59,159 bases of DNA from Gordonia otitidis NBRC 100426. Its GTDB lineage: Bacteria > Actinomycetota > Actinomycetes > Mycobacteriales > Mycobacteriaceae. The DNA lies in assembly GCF_000248075.1 (NCBI RefSeq), contig NZ_BAFB01000105.1, positions 1 through 59,159 on the forward strand. Reading direction: 5' to 3'. How positions within the stretch are numbered: position 1 is the stretch's first letter; every line of letters starts with the position of its first letter. Below are positions 34,825 to 43,383 of this stretch, in pieces. The notes under the pieces are model-generated. The model was not told the origin of the DNA, ran no database searches, and worked only from the letters and a program-made list of their open reading frames with translations. The position numbers and the translations under genes are program-made.

Positions 34825-36387
34825 ATGCGACAACGATCCGAAACCTGGCTTCGTGCCGTGGTTTCCGGCCCACTTGCGGTCATCGGTGGCCTGGCGGCCG
34901 GTGAATTGGTCGCTATTCCGCTGTCGCGCTTGGCATCACCATTTCAAGCGGTGTCGGCATTCCTGGTGGATCATTCGCCCGCAGCTGCCCGCGAATGGGC
35001 GATAGACACATTCGGTACGAACGACAAAGTGGCGTTGATGATCGGCGTCGGTCTCGCGGTCGCGGTCCTGTCGGTCCTGGCGGGGATTCTGCAGGTGGTG
35101 CGGCCCCCTGCGGGTGCAATGATCGTCGTTCTCGTCGCGATATTCGGGGTCGTCGCCGCGGCGACTCGGCCCACTGCGACCGTCAGCTATGTCATCCCCT
35201 CGATCGTTGCGGGCGTCGTGGCGGTTGTCCTGCTCGTCATCCTCTGCCGCGGGGCGCAGGGGACGAACCGCGTTGAGAGGCGATCGCACACCGCCGATGA
35301 GAAGGGTTGTGAATCAGACGATTCCGGCTGGTCACGGCGAACATTTCTCGTCACCGCGGCCGTGGTGGCCGGAGCGTCCGCGGTGTCGCTGGTGGTCGCG
35401 CGACGTCTGGCCGAGGCCGGTGGAGTGATCGCGGAGCGGGCACGCCTCGTGCTACCCAGACCCGCGTCGAGTGCGCGGGCCGTGCCACCGGGCGTCGAGG
35501 CGAAGGGTGCGACCCCGTTTCTCACCGACAATGCAGACTTCTATCGCATCGACACCGCCCTTCAGGTGCCGCAGCTCTCCACCACAGACTGGAGACTCAG
35601 AATTCACGGGATGGTCGACCGCGAGATCACACTCGACTGGAACGATCTCATGGCGATGTCGGCACAGGAGCGGATCATCACCCTGACCTGCGTCTCCAAT
35701 GAGGTGGGCGGCAATTTGGCAAGCAATGCCCGCTGGATCGGATTTCCGATGAGCGACATCCTCGCGATGGTGCGGCCGCACGTCGACGCCGACATGTTGC
35801 TCTCGACGAGCGTCGACGGCTGGACGTCGGGAACACCCCTCGATGCGATCACCGATGGGCGCGACGCCATGCTCGCCGTCGGCATGAACGGCGCTCCGCT
35901 ACCGCTCGAACACGGTTATCCCGTGCGGCAGGTGATACCCGGGCTGTACGGCTTCGTCTCCGCGTGCAAGTGGGTGGTCGACTGGGAGATAACGAGATTC
36001 GACCGCGCGCAATCGTATTGGGCCAAACGCGGCTGGGGCGTCAAGGCGCCCATCAAGACGGCCTCGCGCATCGACAGGCCGGCGCCATTGTCGACCAATC
36101 CGGTCGGGCCGGTTGTCGTGGCGGGTACGGCCTGGGCGCAGCACAGGGGTGTCAGGAGAGTGGAGGTCCGGGTCGACGACGGTGAATGGAACACCGCGAC
36201 TCTCGCGACCGAGTACTCCACCGACACGTGGCGCCAGTGGAGTTGGACCTGGCAGGCGACGCCCGGACAGCACACGCTGTACTGCCGGGCGACCGACGCC
36301 GAGGGTCGGACGCAAACCGACCAGCGGGTGGCCCCGATCCCCGACGGAGCCACGGGATGGCACAGCCGCGTCGTCCAGGTTGCCTAG
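34825..36387 (+). CDS. Membrane-anchored molybdopterin oxidoreductase
   Basis: A 520-residue fusion of four or five N-terminal membrane helices (up to about residue 200) with a sulfite-oxidase-type molybdopterin domain and a C-terminal dimerisation domain. The molybdenum-binding cysteine is C289 in ITLTCVSNEVGG. A Tat-like SRRTFL precedes the last helix, suggesting the catalytic part is outside the cell. The second ATG (34825) was chosen because GAGGAG lies eight bases upstream. Possible roles are sulfite oxidation or repair of oxidised methionine, but no electron acceptor gene is adjacent. Confidence 0.9.
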   Translation: MRQRSETWLRAVVSGPLAVIGGLAAGELVAIPLSRLASPFQAVSAFLVDHSPAAAREWAIDTFGTNDKVALMIGVGLAVAVLSVLAGILQVVRPPAGAMIVVLVAIFGVVAAATRPTATVSYVIPSIVAGVVAVVLLVILCRGAQGTNRVERRSHTADEKGCESDDSGWSRRTFLVTAAVVAGASAVSLVVARRLAEAGGVIAERARLVLPRPASSARAVPPGVEAKGATPFLTDNADFYRIDTALQVPQLSTTDWRLRIHGMVDREITLDWNDLMAMSAQERIITLTCVSNEVGGNLASNARWIGFPMSDILAMVRPHVDADMLLSTSVDGWTSGTPLDAITDGRDAMLAVGMNGAPLPLEHGYPVRQVIPGLYGFVSACKWVVDWEITRFDRAQSYWAKRGWGVKAPIKTASRIDRPAPLSTNPVGPVVVAGTAWAQHRGVRRVEVRVDDGEWNTATLATEYSTDTWRQWSWTWQATPGQHTLYCRATDAEGRTQTDQRVAPIPDGATGWHSRVVQVA

Positions 36388-36427
36388 CGTCACGCGCTAG
36401 GGCTGCACCCGGACCGAACGGCTCGAC

Positions 36428-36955
36428 TCAGGCGGTCTTCGACGCCAGAGCCTTCTTGCGACGCGTGAGCACACCCGCCGCACCTGCCGCAGACGCGATG
36501 AGTGCGGCGACACCCACGCCGTCGCGAGAGAGCGGGTGCTTGATGACGGCGTCGACGGAGTAGCGGCCGGGTCCGGTCAGTGCGAGTGCCGCGGATGCGA
36601 GACCGAGGACCGCGGGAAACTCGAAACCGCCTTCCTGCGCGAAGAATCCGCTGGGGCGGTGGACGTCGGTGGCTGCGAGCATGGCCGCAGCGCCGGCCGC
36701 GGCAGCGACGCGCGTTCCCGCGCCGAGCGCGACGAGTCCGCCTGCAGCTTCACTGACGCCTGCGGCGACGGCCGAGGTCTTGGCGGGCTCGAAGCCCATG
36801 TGCTCCATGCCTGCTGCCGTCCCCTCAATGCCGGTGCCGCCGAACCAGCCGAGCAGCTTCTGCGCACCGTGTGCGAACAGAGTTGCACCGACTGCGACGC
36901 GCAAGGTCAGCAGACCGGCGTCGAGGGCTGCGGAGCGTGAATCGGAATGTGACAT
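36428..36955 (-). CDS. DoxX family membrane protein
   Basis: A 175-residue protein with four hydrophobic segments. It starts LLTLRVAVGATLFAHGAQKLLGW in two blocks and has the family GGFEFPAVLGLASAALALTG stretch. DoxX proteins are linked to oxidoreductase complexes and redox homeostasis in mycobacteria; the chemistry is unsettled. The C-terminus (TRRKKALASKTA) is basic and cytosolic. A near-perfect palindrome 26 bases upstream suggests control by a dedicated repressor. Confidence 0.9.
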   Translation of the reverse strand: MSHSDSRSAALDAGLLTLRVAVGATLFAHGAQKLLGWFGGTGIEGTAAGMEHMGFEPAKTSAVAAGVSEAAGGLVALGAGTRVAAAAGAAAMLAATDVHRPSGFFAQEGGFEFPAVLGLASAALALTGPGRYSVDAVIKHPLSRDGVGVAALIASAAGAAGVLTRRKKALASKTA

Positions 36956-36980
36956 GGCAGGGCCTTTCGTTGGTAGATCG

Positions 36981-37004
36981 CTAAGAGGACTGTAGTCCGC
37001 TTAG
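36981..37004. promoter_or_regulatory. 24-bp operator palindrome upstream of doxX
   Basis: CTAAGaGGACT-GT-AGTCCgCTTAG at 36981-37004 is symmetric except for one position. Its place 26 bases before the DoxX ATG and its symmetry fit a MarR-, HxlR- or TetR-type redox-responsive repressor. No such regulator gene is adjacent. Confidence 0.65.
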
Positions 37005-37149
37005 CTCCTCGTCGTCCAAGTCGGGGCGGGAGACAATGCGCACACTCGTGACGGTCGTGCGACGCATGTTCAGCCGTGTGGCGGAATAGGCTGGCACCGA
37101 GGTGTGCCGGTGCCGCCTCGTGTCCGTCGACCGACGAGAAGGAGCCGAG

Positions 37150-37503
37150 ATGACCGAGTTGCCAGAGATCACCGACGCCGAGATGCAGACCATCATCGAA
37201 TACGCGCAGCCCTACACCGTGGCGATCCTCAAGGCCGGACCCAAGCACGGCACGCCGGAGTCGGCGGACCTGGTGAAAGAACACGGACGACGCACCTTCG
37301 CGCTACGGAAGGCCGGCGAAATCGCCGTGGTGCTCCCGGTGCGCGACGATTCCGAGATCAGCGGGATCGCCGTCTTCGACCGCGACGTCGACGCTGTCAC
37401 CGCGATCATGAACGACGACCCGGCCGTGCAGGCCGGCGTGTTCACCTTCGAAGTTCACCCCGCTGAAGGCATCCCCGGCGACGGCCTCCCGCCGGCTCCG
37501 TAG
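37150..37503 (+). CDS. YCII-like small protein
   Basis: A 117-residue protein with an alpha-beta ferredoxin-like pattern: YTVAILKAGPKHGTPESADL, LRKAGEIAVVLPV and FDRDVDAVTAIMNDDPAVQAGVF are spaced as in YciI/muconolactone-isomerase-like dimers. Members may be hydrolases or binding proteins; no active site is clear. The ATG follows AAGGAGCC, and TAGGCT at 37087-37092 could be its -10 box. Confidence 0.68.
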   Translation: MTELPEITDAEMQTIIEYAQPYTVAILKAGPKHGTPESADLVKEHGRRTFALRKAGEIAVVLPVRDDSEISGIAVFDRDVDAVTAIMNDDPAVQAGVFTFEVHPAEGIPGDGLPPAP

Positions 37504-37566
37504 GAACGCCGGCGGGCCGAGGCGCGCAGACTTGCGCGAACTTCGCTCAACTTTTTTCTCCGAATC

Positions 37567-37593
37567 GGGAACAACCCTCCACCCGGTGTAGTT
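37567..37593 (+). promoter_or_regulatory. SigH-like promoter of dnaK operon
   Basis: GGGAAC at 37567-37572 and AGTT at 37590-37593 are 17 bases apart, the same GGGAAC-N17-nGTT arrangement seen at lon. It lies just upstream of three HAIR repeats. A SigH-dependent dnaK promoter is known in mycobacteria. Confidence 0.62.
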
Positions 37594-37608
37594 GCACCTA
37601 TCGAGAAA

Positions 37609-37683
37609 CCTGAGTCTGGCAGACTCAAGTAGACTTGACGCGGTAGGACTCAACCAGTAGGACATGAGTCGGACGCACTGAAG
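37609..37683. promoter_or_regulatory. Three tandem HAIR operators for HspR
   Basis: CCTGAGT-N7-ACTCAAG (37609-37629), CTTGACG-N7-ACTCAAC (37634-37654) and CATGAGT-N7-ACTGAAG (37663-37683) all keep the 7-base spacing of the HspR-associated inverted repeat. The middle one contains a TTGACG -35-like hexamer with TAGGAC 17 bases downstream, so HspR would block polymerase at a housekeeping promoter. Confidence 0.9.
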
Positions 37684-37795
37684 TCTCACACGTTCCAGGC
37701 GCAGGTTTGCAACGACCAACCCCCAGGTCGTGCCGCGAGCTCGACCCGGGGACAAGAACTTGGGTGCACACCCACAAACTAGGAGGAAATAACAG

Positions 37796-39649
37796 ATGTC
37801 TCGTGCTGTTGGAATCGACCTCGGCACCACCAACTCCGTGGTGTCCGTGCTCGAGGGCGGCGAACCGACTGTCATCGCCAACGCCGAAGGCTCACGGACC
37901 ACTCCGTCGGTCGTGGCGTTCGCGCGCAACGGTGAGGTACTCGTCGGGCAGCCTGCCAAGAACCAGGCCGTCACCAACGTCGACCGCACCATCCGCTCGG
38001 TCAAGCGCCACATGGGCGACACCGACTGGAATGTCGAGATCGACGACAAGAAGTACACCCCGCAGGAGATCAGCGCCCGCACGCTCATGAAGCTGAAGCG
38101 CGACGCCGAGTCCTACCTGGGTGAAGACGTCTCCGACGCGGTCATCACCGTGCCCGCATACTTCAACGACTCGCAGCGTCAGGCCACCAAGGAGGCCGGA
38201 CAGATCGCAGGCCTCAACGTTCTGCGTATCGTCAACGAGCCCACCGCCGCCGCTCTGGCGTACGGCTTGGACAAGGGCGAGAAGGAACAGACCATCCTGG
38301 TCTTCGACCTTGGTGGCGGTACCTTCGACGTCTCGCTGCTCGAGATCGGTGACGGCGTCGTGGAGGTCCGTGCGACCTCGGGCGACAACAACCTCGGTGG
38401 TGATGACTGGGATCAGCGCATCGTCGACTGGCTCGTGGAGAAGTTCAAGAGCAGCTCCGGCATCGACCTGACCAAGGACAAGATGGCCATGCAGCGTCTG
38501 CGTGAGGCTGCCGAGAAGGCCAAGATCGAACTGTCTGCCTCGCAGAGCACCTCGATCAACCTGCCTTACATCACCGTCGACGCCGACAAGAACCCGCTGT
38601 TCCTCGACGAGCAGTTGAGCCGCAGCGAGTTCCAGAAGATCACCTCGGATCTGCTCGAGCGCACGCGCGCCCCGTTCCAGGCGGTCATCAAGGACGCCGG
38701 CATTTCCGTCGGCGACATCGATCACGTTGTGCTCGTTGGTGGTTCGACCCGTATGCCCGCCGTCACCGATCTGGTGAAGGAGCTCACGGGTGGCCAGGAG
38801 CCCAATAAGGGCGTGAACCCCGACGAGGTCGTCGCGGTCGGCGCTGCTCTGCAGGCCGGCGTGCTCCGCGGTGAGGTGAAAGACGTTCTGCTGCTTGACG
38901 TCACCCCGCTGTCGCTCGGTATCGAGACCAAGGGCGGCGTGATGCACAAGCTGATCGAGCGCAACACCACGATCCCGACCAAGCGGTCGGAGACCTACAC
39001 CACGGCCGAGGACAACCAGCCGTCGGTGCAGATCCAGGTCTACCAGGGTGAGCGCGAGATCGCGTCGCACAACAAGCTGCTCGGCTCCTTCGAGCTCGGT
39101 GGCATCGCCCCTGCGCCGCAGGGTGTCCCGCAGATCGAGGTGACCTTCGACATCGACGCCAACGGCATCGTGCACGTCACCGCGAAGGACAAGGGCACCG
39201 GCAAGGAGAACTCCATCCGCATTCAGGAGGGCTCGGGCCTGAGCAAGGACGAGATCGACCGGATGATCAAGGACGCCGAGGCCCACGCAGAGGAAGACCG
39301 CAAGCGTCGCGAGGAGGCCGAGACCCGCAACCAGGCCGAGTCGCTGGTCAACCACACCGAGAAGTTCCTCAAGGACAACGAGGACAAGGTTCCCGGTGAG
39401 GTCAAGGACAAGGTCAATGCTGCGATCTCCGAGGCCAACGAGGCGCTGAAGGGCACCGACATCTCGGCGATCAAGAGCGCGATCGAGAAGCTGTCGGCGG
39501 AGTCCCAGGAGATGGGCCAGGCGATCTACGCGGCATCGGCTGCGGAGTCGCAGAACGGCGCATCTGCTGAGGGTGCCACCGCTGACTCCGACAGCGACGT
39601 CGTCGACGCCGAGGTCGTGGACGAGCCCAACTCCGGGGACACCAAGTGA
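37796..39649 (+). CDS. dnaK: Molecular chaperone DnaK
   Basis: A 617-residue Hsp70 chaperone. It starts [19 protein letters not shown], has the ATPase signature [15 protein letters not shown] and [10 protein letters not shown], and a substrate domain after the linker [16 protein letters not shown]. The C-terminal 35 residues are Ala/Asp/Glu-rich. The ATG follows AGGAGGAAATAACAG. First gene of dnaK-grpE-dnaJ-hspR; with HspR it should form the co-repressor complex known in Streptomyces and Mycobacterium. Confidence 0.98.
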   Translation: MSRAVGIDLGTTNSVVSVLEGGEPTVIANAEGSRTTPSVVAFARNGEVLVGQPAKNQAVTNVDRTIRSVKRHMGDTDWNVEIDDKKYTPQEISARTLMKLKRDAESYLGEDVSDAVITVPAYFNDSQRQATKEAGQIAGLNVLRIVNEPTAAALAYGLDKGEKEQTILVFDLGGGTFDVSLLEIGDGVVEVRATSGDNNLGGDDWDQRIVDWLVEKFKSSSGIDLTKDKMAMQRLREAAEKAKIELSASQSTSINLPYITVDADKNPLFLDEQLSRSEFQKITSDLLERTRAPFQAVIKDAGISVGDIDHVVLVGGSTRMPAVTDLVKELTGGQEPNKGVNPDEVVAVGAALQAGVLRGEVKDVLLLDVTPLSLGIETKGGVMHKLIERNTTIPTKRSETYTTAEDNQPSVQIQVYQGEREIASHNKLLGSFELGGIAPAPQGVPQIEVTFDIDANGIVHVTAKDKGTGKENSIRIQEGSGLSKDEIDRMIKDAEAHAEEDRKRREEAETRNQAESLVNHTEKFLKDNEDKVPGEVKDKVNAAISEANEALKGTDISAIKSAIEKLSAESQEMGQAIYAASAAESQNGASAEGATADSDSDVVDAEVVDEPNSGDTK

Positions 39650-40254
39650 CCTCACAGGAGCCCGAGCTCGACCCGGTCGACGTCGAAGTCGACGAGCCGA
39701 TCACGGTCACCGACCGGCGGCGCATCGATCCCGAAACGGGTGAGGTGCGCCCCGGCGGTGCCGGTGAGGCACCGAGTTCGGAAGAGGCGAGCGCGGGTTC
39801 GGCCGAGGTGGCCGAGCTCACCGCGGCCCTGCAGCGCGAGCGCGCGCAGTTCGCCAACTACAAGCGGCGGACCGAAGAAGAGAAGCAGGGACGCGTCGCC
39901 TACGGCAAGCAGATCCTGATCGACAAGCTGTTGCCGGTCCTCGACGACCTCGACCGTGCTCGTGAGCACGGCGATCTCGAGGGCGGACCGCTCAAGGGCG
40001 TGGCCGACAAGCTGATCGCCACGCTCGACGCCGAGGGGTTGACCAAGTTCGGCACACCGGGCGATGTATTCGACCCGGAACTGCACGAGGCCGTCCAAAA
40101 CGACGGCAGCGGAGCAGAACCCGTTCTCGGCGCCGTCTACCGCAGCGGATACCGTCTCGGCGACAAGGTGATCCGCACGGCGATGGTCACGGTCACCGAC
40201 CCGGAGCCGGCGCAGCAAGCGGAACCGCAGAATCATCAGAGTGGTGCACAATAA
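39646..40254 (+). CDS. grpE: Nucleotide exchange factor GrpE
   Basis: A 202-residue GrpE, which speeds ADP release from DnaK. A disordered acidic N-terminus leads into the long helix [20 protein letters not shown], and the beta-domain shows [14 protein letters not shown] and [15 protein letters not shown]. The GTG start overlaps the dnaK stop as GTGA, so translation is coupled. A hairpin separates it from dnaJ. Confidence 0.96.
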   Translation: MTSQEPELDPVDVEVDEPITVTDRRRIDPETGEVRPGGAGEAPSSEEASAGSAEVAELTAALQRERAQFANYKRRTEEEKQGRVAYGKQILIDKLLPVLDDLDRAREHGDLEGGPLKGVADKLIATLDAEGLTKFGTPGDVFDPELHEAVQNDGSGAEPVLGAVYRSGYRLGDKVIRTAMVTVTDPEPAQQAEPQNHQSGAQ

Positions 40255-40274
40255 ACACCTGCACATGCACCGAT

Positions 40275-40304
40275 GGCGCGTCGCGTGAAATGACGCGGCG
40301 CGCC
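40275..40304 (+). other. Intercistronic hairpin between grpE and dnaJ
   Basis: GGCGCGTCGCG (40275-40285) and CGCGGCGCGCC (40294-40304) pair with one mismatch around an 8-base loop. It lies 20 bases after grpE and 90 before dnaJ. With no T-run, it may stabilise or process the mRNA to set different levels of dnaK-grpE and dnaJ-hspR. Confidence 0.6.
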
Positions 40305-40394
40305 GTCGGCGCTGCACGGCTCCACCACACATCCAAGCTTTTCCACAATTCAAGACCAGACAACTTCACACAACCACGAAGGAGGTGACGTCTG

Positions 40395-41597
40395 GTGGCT
40401 CCACAACGAGAATGGCTCGAACACGACTTCTACAAGGACCTGGGCGTTGCTTCTGACGCTTCGGCTGAAGAGATCAAGAAGGCTTACCGCAAGCTCGCTC
40501 GCGAGCTGCACCCTGACGCCAACCCCGGCGACAAGGAAGCCGAAGAACGCTTCAAGCGGGTGTCCGAAGCCCACAGCGTGCTCTCCGATGCCGACAAGCG
40601 CAAGGAGTACGACGAGACCCGTGCCATGTTCGCGGGCGGTCAGTTCCGCGGCGGCGGCAACGGCTTTCCGGGAGGATTCCCCGGCGGGGGAACCCGATAC
40701 TCGACGAACAACGGCGCCGACTTCAACATCGGCGACCTAGGCGACCTGTTCGGCGGCGGCGGCGAATCGAGCGGTGGCTTCGGCGACCTGTTCGACGGCT
40801 TGTTCAACCGCGGCGGGTCCCAGCGCGCCTCGACGGCCACCCGGCCGCGCCGCGGCAACGATCTCGAGACCGAGACCACGTTGTCGTTCAAGGACGCAGC
40901 AGTCGGCACGACCGTACCGTTGCGCGTGACGAGCCCGGCACCCTGCACGACCTGCCACGGAAGCGGCGCAAAGCCCGGGACCAGTCCCCGAGTCTGCCCG
41001 ACCTGTAACGGGTCCGGGTTGGTGAGTCGCAATCAGGGCGCGTTCGGCTTCAGTGAGCCCTGCCAGGATTGCCAGGGCACGGGATCACGCATCGATGACC
41101 CGTGCACCGACTGCGACGGCTCAGGCGTCAAGGTCAGGGCGCGCACCATCAACGTGCGTATCCCGGCAGGCGTCGAGGACGGACAGCGTATTCGACTGGC
41201 GGGCCAGGGTGAAGCGGGTCGACGCGGCGCGCCGTCGGGCGACCTCTATGTCGTCGTCCACGTGACCGCCGACAAGATCTTCACCCGCAGCGGTAACGAC
41301 CTGAAGGTGCAACTTCCGGTCAGCTTTTCCGAATTGGTGCTCGGCGCAACGGTTTCCGTGCCGACGCTCGAGGGGTCGGTGGGAGTCAAGATCCCGCCGA
41401 ACACCACTGACGGACGCACACTACGCGTCCGTGGGCGAGGTGTACCGAAGCGTTCCGGCGGAGCGGGCGACCTCTTGGTCACCGTGAAGGTCGAGGTGCC
41501 GAGCAAGCTCGACGACGCCGCGACCGACGCACTCAAGTCCTACGCCGAGGCCGAGAAGGCCAGTGGCTTCGATCCCCGTGCAGGATGGGGGCGATGA
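40395..41597 (+). CDS. dnaJ: Co-chaperone DnaJ
   Basis: A 400-residue type I DnaJ. The J domain has the HPD motif ([11 protein letters not shown]), then a Gly/Phe-rich region, and four CxxCxGxG zinc modules ([32 protein letters not shown]). It delivers substrates to DnaK and stimulates its ATPase. The GTG start has a perfect Shine-Dalgarno AAGGAGGTGA at 40379-40388, the strongest in the window, after a 140-base spacer from grpE. Confidence 0.97.
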   Translation: MAPQREWLEHDFYKDLGVASDASAEEIKKAYRKLARELHPDANPGDKEAEERFKRVSEAHSVLSDADKRKEYDETRAMFAGGQFRGGGNGFPGGFPGGGTRYSTNNGADFNIGDLGDLFGGGGESSGGFGDLFDGLFNRGGSQRASTATRPRRGNDLETETTLSFKDAAVGTTVPLRVTSPAPCTTCHGSGAKPGTSPRVCPTCNGSGLVSRNQGAFGFSEPCQDCQGTGSRIDDPCTDCDGSGVKVRARTINVRIPAGVEDGQRIRLAGQGEAGRRGAPSGDLYVVVHVTADKIFTRSGNDLKVQLPVSFSELVLGATVSVPTLEGSVGVKIPPNTTDGRTLRVRGRGVPKRSGGAGDLLVTVKVEVPSKLDDAATDALKSYAEAEKASGFDPRAGWGR

Positions 41598-41600
41598 GTC

Positions 41601-42023
41601 ATGGCGAGTCGAGATTTCAGCGATCGGGACTACAGCGATCGGGACTTCGAGGACTCGGGCGCAACGTTCATGATCTCGGTGGCGGCCCAACTGGCCGGGA
41701 TGCACGCGCAGACTCTGCGCACCTATGACCGTCTCGGGCTCGTCACACCCCAACGCACGACCGGAGGTGGTCGGCGGTACTCGACCCGCGACGTCGAACT
41801 CCTGAGAGAGATCCAACGCCTCTCACAGGAGGAGGGCGTCAACCTCGCCGGCATCAAACGCATCATCGACCTGACCAATCAGGTCGACGCACTGCAACAG
41901 CGAGTCGGTGAACTGCAGAATCAGGTCGAGCAATCCGCCCGCCGCGGCGGTGAGCTGGTGCCGGTGCCGCGCACGAGTGCTCTCGTCGTGTGGCAACCGC
42001 GACGCGCCAAGCGTAAAGACTGA
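41601..42023 (+). CDS. hspR: Heat-shock repressor HspR (MerR family)
   Basis: A 140-residue MerR-type regulator. The helix-turn-helix is FMISVAAQLAGMHAQTLRTY with wing YDRLGLVTPQRTTGGGRRYS, then a coiled-coil VDALQQRVGELQNQVEQ. It binds HAIR sites and, with DnaK as co-repressor, silences heat-shock genes. Three HAIR sites precede dnaK (autoregulation) and one precedes lon. The N-terminus has a short repeated SDRD motif. It starts three bases after dnaJ and ends before a 20-bp terminator stem. Confidence 0.95.
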   Translation: MASRDFSDRDYSDRDFEDSGATFMISVAAQLAGMHAQTLRTYDRLGLVTPQRTTGGGRRYSTRDVELLREIQRLSQEEGVNLAGIKRIIDLTNQVDALQQRVGELQNQVEQSARRGGELVPVPRTSALVVWQPRRAKRKD

Positions 42024-42071
42024 CCCACGCCGGCCGACGCGACCTTCACCGGACAGACGACGTTCAGAGTG

Positions 42072-42115
42072 ACGTGTGATCCCCGACGGCCCGTTGGCCG
42101 TCGGGGATCACACGT
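42072..42115 (+). terminator. Terminator of dnaK-hspR operon
   Basis: A perfect 20-base stem (42072-42091 and 42096-42115) with a CGTT loop ends 48 bases after hspR. It has only TT at its end, but its length makes it a strong stem. A TAGGCT -10-like box for the next gene begins in its last bases. Confidence 0.82.
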
Positions 42116-42151
42116 TAGGCTGGCACCTCGAAGCAACGTGGGGAGGGAACG

Positions 42152-43369
42152 GTGACACAGTCGACCGGCACACCCTCGACGGGCACACAGGCGACGGGGA
42201 CACCGCCGGCAGCGCGCGCCGGTACCGGACCAGTGGTCCTCGGCGTGTCGGTCGTCGGCGACGAGATCGCCTCGGTCGTCACCCGCTCCGCCGGAGGTGG
42301 GGACGAGATCGCTGCGAGCAACCTCGTCGACCTGCCTGATCATCTTCCCGAATCAGCGGCCGCCGCGATCACCGAGTTGGTCGAGTCGGTCCCGTTCGAG
42401 GTCGATCACCTCGTCGTCTCCTGTACCCGGCCGAGCACCCGCGACTATCTCGCCCAGACGTTCACCCCCGGTCCGTCGACACCCGCCTGGTACCAGAGCA
42501 CCAGCGTCGACGACATCTCGACGGCGATGGTGGCGGTCGCCCTGAGGTCCCCGGGAGGCGCGGGCGCCACTGCGGTGGTGAACCTGGCCCGTCCCGGCCA
42601 ACCCGCCGACGGCGTGTGCGTCGCGCTCGTCGACCATACCACCGGCCAGCTGCTCGACACGCGTGACAACTCGACGACCCAGGGGATTCCCGTCACCGAC
42701 CCACAGGGTGCCGACGAATTGGCCCGCCTGATCCTGAGTGCCGACGGCGGATCGCGACTGAGCTCCGTCGTGTGCGTGGGTGCGGGCGCAGAGTTGCCCG
42801 GTGTTGCGCCCGCTCTCGAATATGCGCTCGCGCGTCCCGTGTCCATTGCCGAGATGCCCGCATTGGCACTTGCCGCGGGTGCTGCGGCAACGCCGGCGGC
42901 GACGACAGTCATGCCCGCAAGCGAATCGGTATCCGGCGGTCACACAGCTGCCCCGATTCGAGCCCGGCGCGATGCAACCGGACTGCGATGGTGGGCTCTG
43001 GGCGCGGTCATCGGGGTCGCCGTCCTACTCGGCGCGATCGGGCTGACAGCCCTGCACGCCAGCGGAGATGACAACAGCGCAACATCGGACTCGCCGGCGA
43101 GCACGGTGACCGTCACCGATACTCCGCAGCGCGCGACCGTCACGCGGCAGGACGATGCGGTCACCGAAACCGAAACCGAGACGCGGCGTGAGGTTCGCAC
43201 CACGACCGTCACCCCGCCGACCGTCACCAGAACGACGGAGGCTCCGGCGGCAACGCAGACCGAGACGCAGACGGTCACCGACACCGCGACCGTCACCGCC
43301 ACAGTCACTGTCACCGAACAGTCCGGTGGTGGCGAGGGCGGCCAGGGTGGAGAGGGGACCGGTGGCTGA
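42152..43369 (+). CDS. Single-pass membrane protein with Thr-rich tail
   Basis: A 405-residue protein of unknown function. Residues 25-245 form a soluble, probably cytosolic domain (VLGVSVVGDEIASVVTRSAG, later VVCVGAGAELPGVAPALEYA) that hints at an actin-like ATPase/FtsA-type fold, as in some mycobacterial envelope proteins. One membrane helix at about 279-299 (WWALGAVIGVAVLLGAIGL) is followed by a long Thr/Val/Glu tail outside. The GTG follows GGGGAGGGAA. It is the first gene after hspR but has its own promoter-like box. Confidence 0.7.
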   Translation: MTQSTGTPSTGTQATGTPPAARAGTGPVVLGVSVVGDEIASVVTRSAGGGDEIAASNLVDLPDHLPESAAAAITELVESVPFEVDHLVVSCTRPSTRDYLAQTFTPGPSTPAWYQSTSVDDISTAMVAVALRSPGGAGATAVVNLARPGQPADGVCVALVDHTTGQLLDTRDNSTTQGIPVTDPQGADELARLILSADGGSRLSSVVCVGAGAELPGVAPALEYALARPVSIAEMPALALAAGAAATPAATTVMPASESVSGGHTAAPIRARRDATGLRWWALGAVIGVAVLLGAIGLTALHASGDDNSATSDSPASTVTVTDTPQRATVTRQDDAVTETETETRREVRTTTVTPPTVTRTTEAPAATQTETQTVTDTATVTATVTVTEQSGGGEGGQGGEGTGG

Positions 43370-43383
43370 GAGGTCCACTCGTC

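Noticed and set aside
36981..37196. A 71-codon minus-strand ORF before doxX.
   Set aside because: It lacks a ribosome site, contains the operator palindrome and overlaps the YCII-like gene.
37892..39655. A 587-codon open frame antisense to dnaK.
   Set aside because: Antisense frames to highly expressed high-GC genes are often open; no ribosome site or motif supports it.
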